Source: Chinchilla lanigera
Lineage: Eukaryota > Chordata > Mammalia > Rodentia > Chinchillidae
DNA: 64,000 bases
Direction of reading: 5' to 3'
NCBI RefSeq assembly: GCF_000276665.1
Contig: NW_004955402.1
Coordinates: 2,001,725-2,065,724, forward strand
Shown: in pieces, positions 46,714 through 57,829 of the stretch
Layout of the letters: each line of letters starts with the position of its first letter
Position numbering within the stretch: the stretch's first letter is position 1
Program-made: the position numbers and the translations under genes
Notes under the pieces: model-generated
The model's database searches: none
What the model saw: only the letters and a program-made list of their open reading frames with translations
Told to the model about the DNA's origin: nothing

Positions 46714-47796
46714 GTGTGCGAGGCGAAGGCCAGGCAGCCCTGGGGTGCAGATGCAGAGCTCTCCCCTTCCTCAGTCTCCTCACTGCCCGCCGCTCTCTGC
46801 CTGCCCCCACTTCCTGCCTCTGCCCTCCTCCCTCCGCCCTCTCTACCCTCTTTCCTTTCCGGAAGTGCTTCTGTAGCAGGAGCCCCCCCGCCCCTGAGGT
46901 TCTGATGCTTGTCAACTCTTGCTCATTTGGTAATAATTTTATAAATGTGCTCTGGAAAAAAAAACTTTAACAGATCAAATACTGTAAGGACGATGGAACA
47001 GTAGGCGGAGCCTTCAGACACCGGGAGCGCCCTGTAGATAGCGGCGGGAGAGTTCATTGGGACGCACCGACCCTTCCAGAGACGCAGGAGGCCTGAATGA
47101 CAAAGACAGCTCAGTTTGCAGGCAGCTGGCACGGGCGGACCTGGTACCTGTCCTCTGAGACGCGCCCTGGCCCTCCTGGGCCCTGCCACCTCCCCCCTCC
47201 TGGCACCTGCAATGCTTTAGCCTAGATGGAGCCCCACGGGTGCCTTGCCAGCTTTCAGTAATTTCGAGCTCTTTAATCAGTATTGCCTCTGCCTTTCCTC
47301 TGAAAAAGAGAAAACCCACCCAGAAGTCCACAGCTAAACCCATGAAAAGCTGCTGCTTCGATGGGACAGCACAACCCAGGCCCCGAGAGCCTTCCTGCAA
47401 CCTCGTCTCCTCCCGTGCTCCCCATGCCCTGCCCTGGACCCAGGGGCCCTACGGCAGTCAGGCCTGTCCCTTGAGGGGCACACAGGAGGGGAGGGATGCA
47501 CTGCCCCACAAAGCCCTTGGGAGAAGGACTGGTGGGGGGCATGGGGACATCTGTCTCGGGTCTCAGTGCTGCCAGCGCCGGCCAGCACCCTCGGGCTGTG
47601 TCCTCAGAGTCAGGCCACCCTGGACGGGGGATGTTCAAACCAGTGTGTCTGCACTGAACACTCGTGAACTCTCCTTGTCATTACTTCCGGAACAATCCAG
47701 GGTAAGGACTACTCACACAGCACTTAGATTGCATTTGGTGCTGTAAATCAGCTAGAGATGGGTTATGGCACAGTTTTTACACAAATACTGCCCTTT
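46714..47796. other. GC-rich unique sequence
   Basis: No repeat or exon recognised. Open frames up to 168 codons (47240-47746, plus) overlap minus-strand frames of similar length, so coding is not supported. Confidence 0.4.
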
Positions 47797-47955
47797 TTCT
47801 TCTCTTCAGTACTGGGTATTGAACCCAGGGCCTTGGCACTGAGCTACAGTCCTAGACCATTCATTTATTCATTTTTAGACAATACCTCATTAAGTTGCTA
47901 ACTTGCCTGGGCTGGGTTCAAACTTGCAGTCTTCGTGCCTCGGCCTCTCAGAGGC
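47797..47955 (-). mobile_element. Fused B1-ID SINE (B1-dID type), antisense, old
   Basis: The ID half reversed reads AGTACTGGGTATTGAACCCAGGGCC and GGCACTGAGCTACAG. It is followed by the B1 half reversed, ACCTCATTAAGTTGCTAACTTGCC, CAAACTTGCAGTC and GCCTCGGCCTCTCAGAGG. The order ID then B1 on the reverse strand identifies the dimeric SINE found in non-murid rodents. Confidence 0.65.
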
Positions 47956-47959
47956 TTCT

Positions 47960-50009
47960 CAGTCAGCTGCTGTTCCATTTTATACAAGGTTATTGAGCAT
48001 CTGCAGATTTGGGCATCTGGGGGCCCTGGAGCTTGTCTCCCTGGGGATACAGAGGCAGTGGTCCCTCTTCCAGTGTAAGCTACCACCTCAGCATCACCTT
48101 TCTGGAAGCATCAGGCCAGGGTGCTGTGGAAGCCTTCAGGCCTGGAGTCAGAGCTCTGGTGCTTCCTAAGGGTGGCCCCTACTCCCTAAAGACAGCAATC
48201 ACGTGGCATGCCAGGAGGGCGCCACAGTCCCTGAGAAGCCAGCAGGATCCTGGGAACGTGTCCTGAAGGGAGCCCTGCACCAAGAGAGCTCAGCCAGCTG
48301 TGAAGCGCATGTGTATTCCTGCCCTGCTCTGCCCTCCTCTTTATCCTGCTCTTTCTAAGATGTCAGATATAGCGCATCCATCCAACTACAGGGAGCTGCA
48401 GTTCTCATGAGCTTCCTGGTCAGGCGCTCGGGAACAGAGATGACCCAGCTCGAAGGACCTTGCCTGGTTTTACTCTTCCTCCTGGGTTGAGCAGATTCCC
48501 ACAGGCAAGTGCAGACAGCCACTAATGAGGACAGAAGCAGCCCAGAGCTGAGGGTGGAAGGTCAGTATCTGTGTCGCTCATTTCAACCTTGAAAGTCTTG
48601 GCCAGGCCTTGCCAATCCGCTGTCCCTTGCAGGACTGCTTATAAAACAAAAAACTCCCTCCACATTTGGCATTTGAAACCCAACCATTTTTTAAGTTGCA
48701 AAAGAGATATTCTTTTGCAGACCATCTGTTATTTAGTAATGTGCAAATTACCAGTAACTCATTCCAGATTCTTTTCTGCAAGCATAGCCATAAACAAACT
48801 GCTCCACATGCAGAAATGGAAGTCATTTTCCCTTTGAAAATTCATTCAGTACTGCGTGTTTGGAAGAGGGTGAGGGGGAAGCTTCCTGGCAGATGCCAAA
48901 GATGTTATTCCTGTACACAAATATAGCACAAAGCCAAGCTGGGACGGGTCTTTGGGAATCTTCCACATTCCTCCCAGGCCCCTCCTGATGGGCGTTTGCC
49001 CAGAGGTCTCACAACCTGGGATGTGTGCGTGTGACCACGAAGCCCTCTACGCCCAATTTATGTGCACATTCATCTCTTTGTGCTTCCAGCTATTAAAATG
49101 CTCTCCTGGGAAACAATAGAGAATCACAATGGAGAAGCACATCTAACTTTTTGTTCCTAAGAAGCTGCTGAGAAACTAAATTTCCTGAGAAGATCATCAA
49201 ACAATCTTGGCATTCTCCTGGAGAGGACATCCTGATCTGTATCTCTGGCCGCCTGGTCCTCAGGTGGGTTAAGGCAGAGCAGGAGGCAGCAGTAAGGAGA
49301 GTCTTACAAGAAGACTGCACGTCTGCTTTCACTTTTAGAGCAAAATCGAATTTCTGGGGCCAGCAATTAAGACCTGGAGCAGGCTCCTGGGGACCACATC
49401 TCTGTCCCCTTCTGCACAGTGCCCCTCTTCTCTTACACACGCGAGGTCAGTTAAGCTCAAATCGAGCAACTTGGTTTTACTGTCCCTACAGTGTGGTTTT
49501 GATGGAATAAGTGATTCACTCACGACTGCCAAGGTAAACATGAACTCACTGAGGTTGGGACTGGAGCTTACTGATAAAGTTTACAAAGTCTCACTGAAAT
49601 GCTACCTAACATGTCACCATTAGAAGCTGCAAAACCAAAGAAAGGCTGACCTTTGGAAGAATGAAAACTGAACCAGGTGAACACATTAGCCTCCTGTGGC
49701 TGCCTGACCAAACTCCAGGAAGGAGATGCTGAACACCAGGCCACTGATCGTCTCAAAGCTCCTGCAGCCCTGGGTTCTGCATAGTGGCTGCAGCCTCTGC
49801 CCAGGGTTGAACCTGACGCAAGTGAAGGTGACGGCCAGAGCTGCAGTCTTGTCCAAGGTCATGCCCTCTTCCTGTCCCCAAATGTTGGCAGGGTTCAGCT
49901 GGGGATGCAAACCCTGTCTTCCTGGAGATAGCTCTGCACCCTCCTTGCCACATGGAGGTTGCATCCTTAGCTCATTCATTACTAGCTATTTGTCCATCCA
50001 AATATTGTA
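47960..50009. other. 2-kb stretch without recognised gene
   Basis: No exon, RNA gene or clear repeat supported. Overlapping frames of 80-118 codons on both strands are not distinctive. Confidence 0.4.
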
Positions 50010-50363
50010 TTACTCAGGTATCTGTTGCAGTGACAAAATGCCTGGGATGAACCAACTTATAAAGAGGAAAGGTTTACTTTGACTCAAGTTTTCAGAGTTT
50101 CCTCCATGGTCACATGTGGGTCATGGTGAGGCTGCATAGGTGGCAGAAGCATGTTGAAGCAAAACTACTCACCTCAGGGTGGCTGGGAAGCAAAGAGGAA
50201 GACAAGAAGGTGTGGGGGATCCCATATCTGCTCCAAGCCATGCCCCCAATAACCTCACTTCCTCCCATTAGGCCTCACCTCTTAAAGGTTCCACTGCCTT
50301 CTAATAGCAGGACCATACCTCCAACACATGGGCTTCTGTACTCTTACGGTCCACACTGTAACA
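50010..50363 (-). mobile_element. MaLR-type LTR, antisense, well preserved
   Basis: GTATCTGTTGCAGTGACAAAATGCC, TAAAGAGGAAAGGTTTACTTTG, AAACTACTCACCTCAGGGTGG, CAATAACCTCACTTCCTCCC, CCAACACATGGGCTTC and GTCCACACTGTAACA cover the whole reversed LTR from end to start. Confidence 0.85.
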
Positions 50364-50967
50364 GATGTGCACACTCAGAGCAGTTGATTGTGCACACCCA
50401 GCTTCTCCTGCAGATCACTTGCACTGCTCAGCATGCAGGGCTCCTCCACGCTTCTTGCCCTGTGTCCTGGCATACAAGACAGTGACTCCAAGTGCCACAA
50501 GGGCTTACAGCTTGTGCTGCTGCTGCCCCAGAGCAGATGTCACTGTGGAGGGTGGGGAGCAGTAGCCCAAGGAAAACCCTGCTGAGTGAAAGTGAAAATC
50601 AGCTGCCTTGTCAAATCCTTCCTTTGAGCACAAAAGCATAACATTTTTCCAGAGATGCAGTACTCAGACTAAGCATCATTTTATCTGTTTACTTCTCTTG
50701 GTTTTCTAATTTGTGGTTTCAAGAGGTTATTACAAATTAGCATATGTTTGCAGAGGTTGGATTTTAAAAAACACTTTGCAATATGAAAAAAACTTACTCA
50801 AATTTATAAATATGTTAATCTGAATATAATACTAGCAACTACATATCATTAAATGTTCAAATTATAAAAACACTTAAGGCTTACACTCCACAAATAAAAA
50901 TGCAGCCCCCTTCTCAGTAGAGTGGGGACCATCCTGCCAAGGCCCTGGCGGGGGAAGTATAGGGTCC

Positions 50968-51042
50968 GGGGCTGCTGGGGTGGCTCAGTGGTGAGTGCTT
51001 GCCTGGCACACACAGGCCCTGGGTTTGATCCCAGTGCTGCAA
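50968..51042 (+). mobile_element. ID-related SINE, sense, older
   Basis: GGGGCTGCTGGGGTGGCTCAG, TGCTTGCCTGGCACAC, GGGTTTGATCCCAGTGCTGC and a short A-rich tail. Clearly tRNA-derived, but no target repeats are evident. Confidence 0.75.
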
Positions 51043-51049
51043 AAGATTA

Positions 51050-52130
51050 AAATGCATTTTAATGTAGAATATTAATATTTATTAATTTAAACAAATTATA
51101 ATTTTTATTTTGCTTTTGAATTTGAATGGGCAATTTGAAATGGTTTAGAAAAATAATATTTTGGAAAACATCTAAAAAGGTTTCAGATGTCTTTGTTATG
51201 TCATTTCCTTTATATATATACACATACATTGATGAAAATACATTCATACTCAAGTACAGTTTCATTTTAAACCCTTTAGGTACATTAAAATGAGTATAAG
51301 TAGAGATTATAATAGAAATTAAAAGGCAAAAATAGAGCTCTGGAGAAAAGGTATAAAAACATTTTCATAAAGACAATCTGCTTAAATGTTTAAAAATTGA
51401 AAAAGTAAAAGCTACCAGATTTCTCTTGGACATGACTTGCATGGAACATGAATAAAGCATTAGGCATTTTCACTCATGAATATTTAGTCATTTACTAAAA
51501 CAAAGAATACGAGCAGTAAAATGATCTTCATCTAACCCAATAGTCAATAAGTTTGTATGAAACCTCTGTAATTTCCTGAAGTTACTAAATGAAGATTTAA
51601 TGACTGATTCGAAGGTAACAATGAAAAGATCAAGCTGAAGGCGATGATATCAACTCTGTGCTGTCCACTGCAGATGACACTGACTCGCTGGTGTGGAAAG
51701 ATGGGACCTGCAGGGCTGGGCTCCAGGAAGGCCACCTCTGCTGAGAGGCTGCTGGGTGCGCAGGCAGCAGGGAGCGCATTAGCAAGACGCAGTCCATCAC
51801 TCTGATTATGGCTTGTGTTGACTGGAGGTGGCAGAAACTTCAGGGTTTTCTTTCATACCAACATCTTTTAAGAGGAGAAAAAAGTTTCAGAAAGAATCTG
51901 CAATATTATTTTTAGCCAATGATTTTATTTGTAACTGCAATAATAAGGTCTTTGTTTAATATTGCAAAAATGTGTCCTTTGTATACTCATAAACCCCTTA
52001 TGCAATATGTAGAAATAATAAATAAGTAGAATTAATGAATTAATGAAATATTGCTTCTTGAGGCCCTGCAGCACAATATTTGCAGACTATAAGGTGGCAT
52101 TTATAAGTTTAGTAAAAATTATTTCTGAAT
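51050..52130. other. AT-rich stretch without recognised gene
   Basis: AT-rich sequence with short open frames only. No repeat family could be assigned. Confidence 0.4.
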
Positions 52131-52760
52131 TTGATCTTGAATGGTGAACTTGAAAAACAGATAAAAATGATAAAAACAAATGACAGTCCCCTAGGATGGA
52201 AGACTCAAAATAAGACCAGTAACTTAACAAGTAGTAAAGTGAAGAAAAACTCATGCATGATATTTTTAATGAAGTATTACTCGTATCAACTAAATTATAC
52301 CAGGAAAGTCATGCTGAGCAACAAAGAATTTTTACACATGCTCTTGAACAACCAAAATGAGCAGAAACAAGGAGACTGGTGTGACTGAGTACCTCATTGG
52401 TTGTATACTTATTATGAAAAGTACAGGTTTGACTTAAATGAAGATCCAGAAAAAATACCATTAGCATTAAGCACCAATTTAAAAGACTTCCTTGAGAAGC
52501 CCAGGAGAATGTAGACCCCCACAGGCAGTAAAGATGTGGCCAGAATTTTGGGTGGAAGTTCAAAATCATTCTTCTGCATCTAGAGTCTAGTTTGCACTTG
52601 TTACCAGAGAGATCCTGTCTCAGCTGTGAGGATGTCGAGGACATTCATCAGAAAATCTCAAAGATTGTCTATGATACTTTTTATGTGTAGGCAAAAATGG
52701 ACATATTTATAAAACATGTAGAATATAAAGCTGATGATCACTTTGGGCCACATGGTGGAG
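52131..52760 (+). pseudogene. Possible broken retropseudogene, parent unknown
   Basis: One frame (52131-52514) stays open for 128 codons except for a single TGA at 52386-52388, and reads protein-like across it (for example YYEKYRFDLNEDPEKIPLAL at about 52404-52463). After a stop at 52512, protein-like reading shifts to another frame (EDVEDIHQKISKIVYDTF, about 52627-52680). This pattern fits a decayed intronless copy. I do not recognise the parent, and no poly-A tail or target duplication was found. Confidence 0.3.
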
Positions 52761-53015
52761 GTATCAACTATATGCTTTTAAAAATTAGATTCAATTTGGA
52801 CAAGATTTGTCTTGCACTAGATAACAATAATATAGTATCATCAAAATGAAAAGCTCTTTGTGGTTTTGCCTGAAATTAATTCAATTTTAAAGGGTGCTCT
52901 TCATAGCTATGCTTAGGAGCTATGTACAACAGAAACTGTTGGTTACTATTAGCAATATTAACACACTCAGCTTAAGCCAGTTCATTTTCCAAACTATTAA
53001 AACTTAGTGATGTGG

Positions 53016-53110
53016 GGGCTGGGGATTTAGCTCAGTGGCACAACACCTGCCTGGCAAGCGCGAGATCGTGAGTTCAATTCCTGGTACTGGAAAAAAACCA
53101 AAAACAAAAA
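53016..53110 (+). mobile_element. ID-type SINE, sense, young
   Basis: GGGCTGGGGATTTAGCTCAG, CACCTGCCTGGCAAGCGC, GAGTTCAATTCCTGG and an A-rich tail. Seventeen-bp target repeats with one mismatch: AAAACTTAGTGATGTGG (52999-53015) and AAAACTTAGTGGTGTGG (53111-53127). It lies just upstream of, probably inside, the ERV LTR that ends near 53290. Confidence 0.92.
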
Positions 53111-53127
53111 AAAACTTAGTGGTGTGG

Positions 53128-53291
53128 TCTTAGCCCCAAGAGAATCTCAAATTCCGTGAGAGGGCTTTTATCCTCCTAAAGCACTGAAATCATTCCATTT
53201 GCCTCTTTTTATTTAGCCTTTGCTGTACACTCACTTGGGAGATTGTGGACCTGATCAGTCTGTGATAACTAAGGTGTATTACTAACCCAAT
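53128..53291 (+). mobile_element. Probable 5' LTR end (R-U5) of a betaretrovirus-like ERV
   Basis: The sequence before the primer-binding site includes GCCTCTTTTTATTTAGCC and ends TTACTAACCCAATAAC. The LTR end is inferred from its position next to the primer-binding site and the following leader and gag. The left boundary is not identified; the LTR may begin before the SINE at 53016. Confidence 0.45.
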
Positions 53292-53294
53292 AAC

Positions 53295-53314
53295 TGGTGT
53301 CCCAGAACAGGACA
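53295..53314 (+). promoter_or_regulatory. Primer-binding site, tRNA-Lys-like
   Basis: TGGTGTCCCAGAACAGGACA closely resembles a binding site for the 3' end of tRNA-Lys, used by several betaretroviruses. It has two or three changes. It lies about 200 bases before the gag open frame, which is normal leader spacing. Confidence 0.6.
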
Positions 53315-53510
53315 TATAATCCTTGGACTGGAAATTTTTAGCCTGAATGAGTAAGTCTATGTAGAGTGGAAAGTGTGGGAGATGGGAGACAGCCTTCACA
53401 GGATGAAAACTTCTCCAGGGACACCTGGAGAGAGGAGAGAAGAGAAGCATTTCTCAAGGAATAGGGGTGAGTCTTCCCACTGTGAACAAGCTGTTTTTAT
53501 CCAGGAGTAA

Positions 53511-53990
53511 AATGGCCAAAATTGTTCAACCAAAGAGCAAATATACATAAAGCTGCTCCAAGGTTGGCTTAAATACCCAGGGGCTCATGTGCCAAAAAAA
53601 GACTTAACAAAAATGTTTCAAGAGGTAACCAAATATAATGCATGGTTTCCTGGGACAGGCACTGTAGATATTGACGATTGGGAAAGAGTAGGAAAAAAAC
53701 TTAAAAAGGCACACAGAACAGCAAAAGTCATTTCCTCTGAGACTTGCTCAACCTGGAGCCTAGTTCGTTCAGTTTTACGTGTGTGGCAGAGCTTACAGTC
53801 AAAAGCCTCTGGCTCAGACACAAAGGAAACAAAACAGCTACCAGCAGAGACACCTAGGCAGGAGCAGGAGCCTTTCAAAAGAACACCCCACACAGCTCTA
53901 TCTAGAAACTTACAGATTTTACAGGAACAAGAAGCCACAAAAAGACAAATCATTGGCACTCCAACTCGCCTCCCCGTTAGAACTCAGTGA
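53511..53990 (+). pseudogene. ERV gag relic, matrix region (betaretrovirus-like)
   Basis: The frame is open from the stop at 53508-53510 to TGA at 53988-53990 (159 codons). Residues YNAWFPGTGTVDIDDWERVG at 53634-53693 form a typical core of a betaretroviral matrix domain (WFP followed about ten residues later by DW and a basic stretch KKLKKAH). The nearest upstream ATG (53512-53514) is one base out of this frame and its own frame stops at 53548-53550, so the start is broken. The frame also stops early. Later gag-like sequence to about 54210 (for example LIRLLKCRG read in another frame) suggests further frameshifts. No pro, pol or env follows. Not functional. Confidence 0.75.
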
Positions 53991-54233
53991 AATGATTGTA
54001 ATGAGGAGATTGTTTCTCATTCGCCTTTTGAAATGCAGAGGGTAAAAAATCTTAAACAAACTGTTGTTAACAAGGGGAATATTGGACTTCTGCTCCCAAT
54101 CCACCATTACTTAAACCCACCACTTGGGCAGATTCTCTACCTAAGATTTATCATGAACCAAACATGACTGGCCCTAAATTAGATAGAAGGTTTTTATTTT
54201 TTTCAAATTCTTCTTATAAGAGAACTCTGCTAA

Positions 54234-54400
54234 GCCAGGCATGGTGGCACACTCCTATAATCCCAGCACTTGGGAGGCTGAGGCAGGAGGATCATTGTGA
54301 GTTTGAGACCAGCATGGGCTACAAAGTGAGCTCACGGCCAGCCTGAACTGCACAGCAAGACCCTGTCTCAAAAAGACAAAAAAAAAAAAAAAAAAAAAAA
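54234..54400 (+). mobile_element. B1-like SINE, sense, young, inside the ERV relic
   Basis: GCCAGGCATGGTGGCACACTCC, CCCAGCACTTGGGAGGCTGAGG, GACCAGCATGGGCTACAAAG, then GTGAGCTCACGGCCAGCCTG and CAAGACCCTGTCTCAAAAAGAC with a 27-A tail. Perfect 16-bp target duplication AAGAGAACTCTGCTAA at 54218-54233 and 54401-54416. Confidence 0.95.
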
Positions 54401-54416
54401 AAGAGAACTCTGCTAA

Positions 54417-55312
54417 AAAGTTCTGACCGGTCTTTTTATAATTACATACTTAAAAAATTATAAAAATTTCTATAATTCAATTTGGCCAAAAATATATTAG
54501 AATGCACTCTGATTTTATAAGCAAATTGTCTTGTGTGTGTGTGTTTGTTTGTCTCTGTTCAGTCTGTAAACAACTATTTTATTTGAGCTCAACCTATTTT
54601 TCTTCTTTTTGTATTTTTGTATTTTTGAAACATTTGTCTATAATTTAATTCGGGTTATAGATACATGTCATCTAAAATTAAGGATATCCTTCCACCAATG
54701 TTACCAGCTGATCAAAATGATGTCAAAGATGGTTTTATAAATGTCACATGTATTGTTTATGTAGTATGACTTGAGAGGCTCTCATTACTCAAACTTAATA
54801 TGCTAAGTATTGAGATTGAATTTTCATGGGTTATCAAAAATTTATTAAGCTAATTAAACAAAAATCCCTTAGGGTGAGGAGAAACTGTTGGACAGGACTC
54901 CAATTGATGAATAAGGAAGCAGCTGCCTGGAAACATTATTTTAGTCCTTGTTGATTAATGGGAAGCCCCAATAATCTCCATAGCCTTGTGAGAGACACCC
55001 CAATAAATATTGTTCAAAATATATTATTGTGATATATTTACACTGATCATCAGCAAAAGGTTAAATTTTCAAAAAATAAGACAGTAAGGTTTTCTGATTA
55101 AAAGATGTTCTTGGTACAAATCTAAATCAAGAAACAAAATAATGACAATTTGTTACTGCTAATTTTATGGTGTAAAATGTATTCATGCCTTTTTTATAGC
55201 TGAGTAATACTCTAAAACCCAGAATGTACAATAGATCATAAGAAAAGGAAAGAAATTGCTCAAAGGAAGGAACAACTGGGATGAGGGAAAGAAGAAAAAA
55301 AAAGTACTAAGG
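54417..55312. other. AT-rich stretch, no recognised gene
   Basis: May include decayed ERV sequence downstream of the SINE, but no pol motif is visible. Confidence 0.35.
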
Positions 55313-55332
55313 CTATCTATCTATCTATCTAT
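55313..55332 (+). repeat. CTAT tetranucleotide microsatellite
   Basis: Five perfect CTAT units, followed by degenerate ATATAGAT and CTCTATATAT sequence to about 55350. Confidence 0.9.
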
Positions 55333-55439
55333 ATAGATCTCTCTATATATATCAGTGGCATAACTGTACTGCTGGTGTCTGATGGGTTTGTTGAGGAGAA
55401 CAGTTAATGATTCAAAGTTTTTTTGATTAATTTTGCATG

Positions 55440-55775
55440 CTTTATATCTGGTAATCTGAGCAACTTATGTAACAACCACAATTTGGGGTATAACAGCCAT
55501 TGGTGAATTCCTATAATTCTGTCTAGTGAAACTATGTATTGTCTTTCATGTTCTTTTAAATTATTATTTTCTTATTCCTTTTAATGATTTGATCAATCTT
55601 CTATTCTTACATCTGGCAATCTGAGCAACTTCATTGAAGATAACAATATGTAGTAAAACAACCACTGTTAATCCCTATCATTTGATTTGAAACCCCGTAT
55701 CATTTTTAATGTCCTGCACTGTTTTTTTTTTTTTGTATTTTGTTATTGTTCTTTTTTTGTACTATTTTCTTTAAA
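55440..55775. repeat. Diverged tandem duplication, about 165-bp unit
   Basis: TTTATATCTGGTAATCTGAGCAACTT at about 55441 and TCTTACATCTGGCAATCTGAGCAACTT at about 55605 start two copies. Both continue with an ACAACCAC block and a CCATTGGTGAATTCC / CCACTGTTAATCCC block, then T-rich sequence. No family assigned. Confidence 0.65.
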
Positions 55776-55789
55776 ATAAAAAATGTATT

Positions 55790-56354
55790 CATACCTTCCA
55801 AATGTACATTATTCTAAAATGTAAAACTGGGATTGTTTATAGTAATAGACATCAGCCTTTCTCTTGTGCCCCAGATATTTATTAAAAGAGGTTCATGTCA
55901 AGTCAACATGAGGTCATCAGTCAAATGATAATCTTCAGCAAAAACCTAAAAAACTTAATGGTGTTTGAGAAAATACGTTTTTAAAATCAAAGGAAATTTT
56001 ACAGGATCATATATTTACAGGGAAGTGTTTAGAATTCTCTACTTTATAATGCATCAAAAATAAGATGAATTATGGAAAACAAACTCTAGTAAAAAGTAAA
56101 AATAGAGTTGAGGTGGTAGATGCTGAAACTTTTCCTAACTTTGTTTTATCTGAAAATACTCATCATAAAAAAAATGTGGGACCAAAAAAGAAATTACATG
56201 TGAAATTTGCAAAAGGAGTTACATTCCAATAAAACACAAGGGAATTAAGGTAGAAATGAAATATCCACTTGACAAAAAAGGAAGGCTCACCCACAAAGAG
56301 TCCCAAGATTCATTTCTGTAGAGATTATTTCCTGACCATTAAAGGCAGAGGTGC
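55790..56354. other. AT-rich stretch without recognised gene
   Basis: No supported feature. Confidence 0.4.
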
Positions 56355-56500
56355 AAGCTGATTGTGGTGATGTACACCTATATCCCAGCACTCAGGAGGC
56401 TGAAGGCAGGAGAACTGCTGTGAATTCAAGGCCAGCCTGCACTACAAAGCAAGACCCTGTCTAAAACAATAAAATGAACAAACAAATAAAACAAAAAACA
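56355..56500 (+). mobile_element. B1-like SINE, sense, older
   Basis: ATTGTGGTGATGTACACCTA, CCCAGCACTCAGGAGGCTGAAGG, GTGAATTCAAGGCCAGCCTG, CAAGACCCTGTCTAAAAC and an A-rich tail with AAAC/AAAT units. It lacks the first B1 GCCTGGGCTACA segment present in the longer copies. Confidence 0.8.
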
Positions 56501-57010
56501 AATGTGTGATAGAGTCTTAATTGAAGAGACTGGAACAAACTGAATAATATAACTTCTATTTCTGGTTTTCTTCATAAAACCTCAACTGTAAACAATTGGG
56601 AAGAAGAAAATTGAAATACTGTACAGATTGGATGATAAGAGTCACATTCCAAGTAGCATGACTAAAACCACAATGTTTCATGATAGTTTCTATGATAAAA
56701 AAATAGCTTTTCACAGATGGCCCAAAAAAGTATGTGCATTGTGATATGACAAATGACTTATAGTGCATTTCTGAATCTAAAATTTTAAAAAAAATTTTAT
56801 TGACAATTCCAGTTGGTACTTCATAGCAGAGTAGTTTCTCCAAATTGGAATTAATTCAGATTGATCTAATAACTACAACGACTGAAGAAAATTTACTTCA
56901 CTCAGCATTAGCATTAAAAGCACACAAATTATGTAAATGTTTAATTATGAAAGCATAATAGTGGAAAGCAGAACTAGCATAACTCTGTGGAAAGGAAGTT
57001 AAGAAAATAA

Positions 57011-57228
57011 AATTCAAGTTGAGTGTGGCAGTGCACATCTATAATCTCAGCACTCTGGGAAGCTGCGCCAGGAGGATTGAAAATCTGAGCCCAACTTGGT
57101 CAACTTTTCCTGAAATTAACAAGACCCTGTCTCAAAATTAAAAGAAAAAAATGATTAAAAAACATTGAAGATGTAGCTCAATGTGAATGCCCTGAGTTCA
57201 GTCTCCAGTACTGCAAAAAAAAAAAATA
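57011..57228 (+). mobile_element. Fused B1-ID SINE (B1-dID type), sense
   Basis: The B1 half is GTGTGGCAGTGCACATCTATAATCTC, GCCAGGAGGATTG and CAAGACCCTGTCTCAAAATTAAAAG. After an A-rich linker the ID half is GAAGATGTAGCTCAATGTG, CCTGAGTTCAGTCTCCAGTACTGC. It ends in an A tail and AAT repeats (57214-57240). It shows the two-part order clearly. Confidence 0.8.
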
Positions 57229-57589
57229 ATAATAATAATTTATTAATCACATTTGTCTTTACTGTTTTACACTCCAAATCTCACCAACCAATAATTGACA
57301 CCCAGCACCTGGACATGTGCAGTAAAAATTATATTTAGTAATCTCTGATATTTGCTAACTTTTAGTCATATGAAGATATAATTCTACACATATTTTTCAA
57401 TTTAGGTAAAATTCCTTGAAAAATACAATTTACCAAAAGCAGATTCTAGAAGAAGTAGAAAATCAGCACAACACTATTTTTAGCAAAGAGCCTGAGTTTG
57501 TGATTACAGCCATTCCACAGGCTCCAGGTCTCGCAGGGTGTCCTGCCAATCCCTTCTCATCCATCCCACAGGAAATTTTATAGGAAATA

Positions 57590-57735
57590 GAAAAGAAAAG
57601 ACCAGCTTCCCGTGCTTTTTATGAGGCGAAGATAACCTAATAGTGAAACCTGACAAAAACATTAGAAAGACAAAACCAACCCTTACCCTGATAAGCAGAG
57701 ATCCAAAGCCCTGCATAAAGTTTAGCAAAGTCTGT
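57590..57735 (+). mobile_element. Short L1 ORF2 relic, sense
   Basis: CTTTTTATGAGGCGAAGATAACC, TGAAACCTGACAAAAACATTAG, AAGACAAAACC and GCATAAAGTTTAGCAAA resemble a region inside the reverse-transcriptase part of L1 ORF2. Too short and broken to say more. Confidence 0.45.
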
Positions 57736-57829
57736 GTGCTTTCTGGTACACAGTGTGTCTTGTGCAATTTAGAGTGTGTAGTGAGTACAGGCCGTGTAGA
57801 CAAAGAGTAAAGCACCAGGAATAAGCTGA

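Noticed and set aside
22724..53110. tRNA genes at the ID bodies (22724, 35868, 53016)
   Set aside because: They retain A- and B-box-like motifs but not a full cloverleaf, and they carry A tails and target duplications. They are SINEs.
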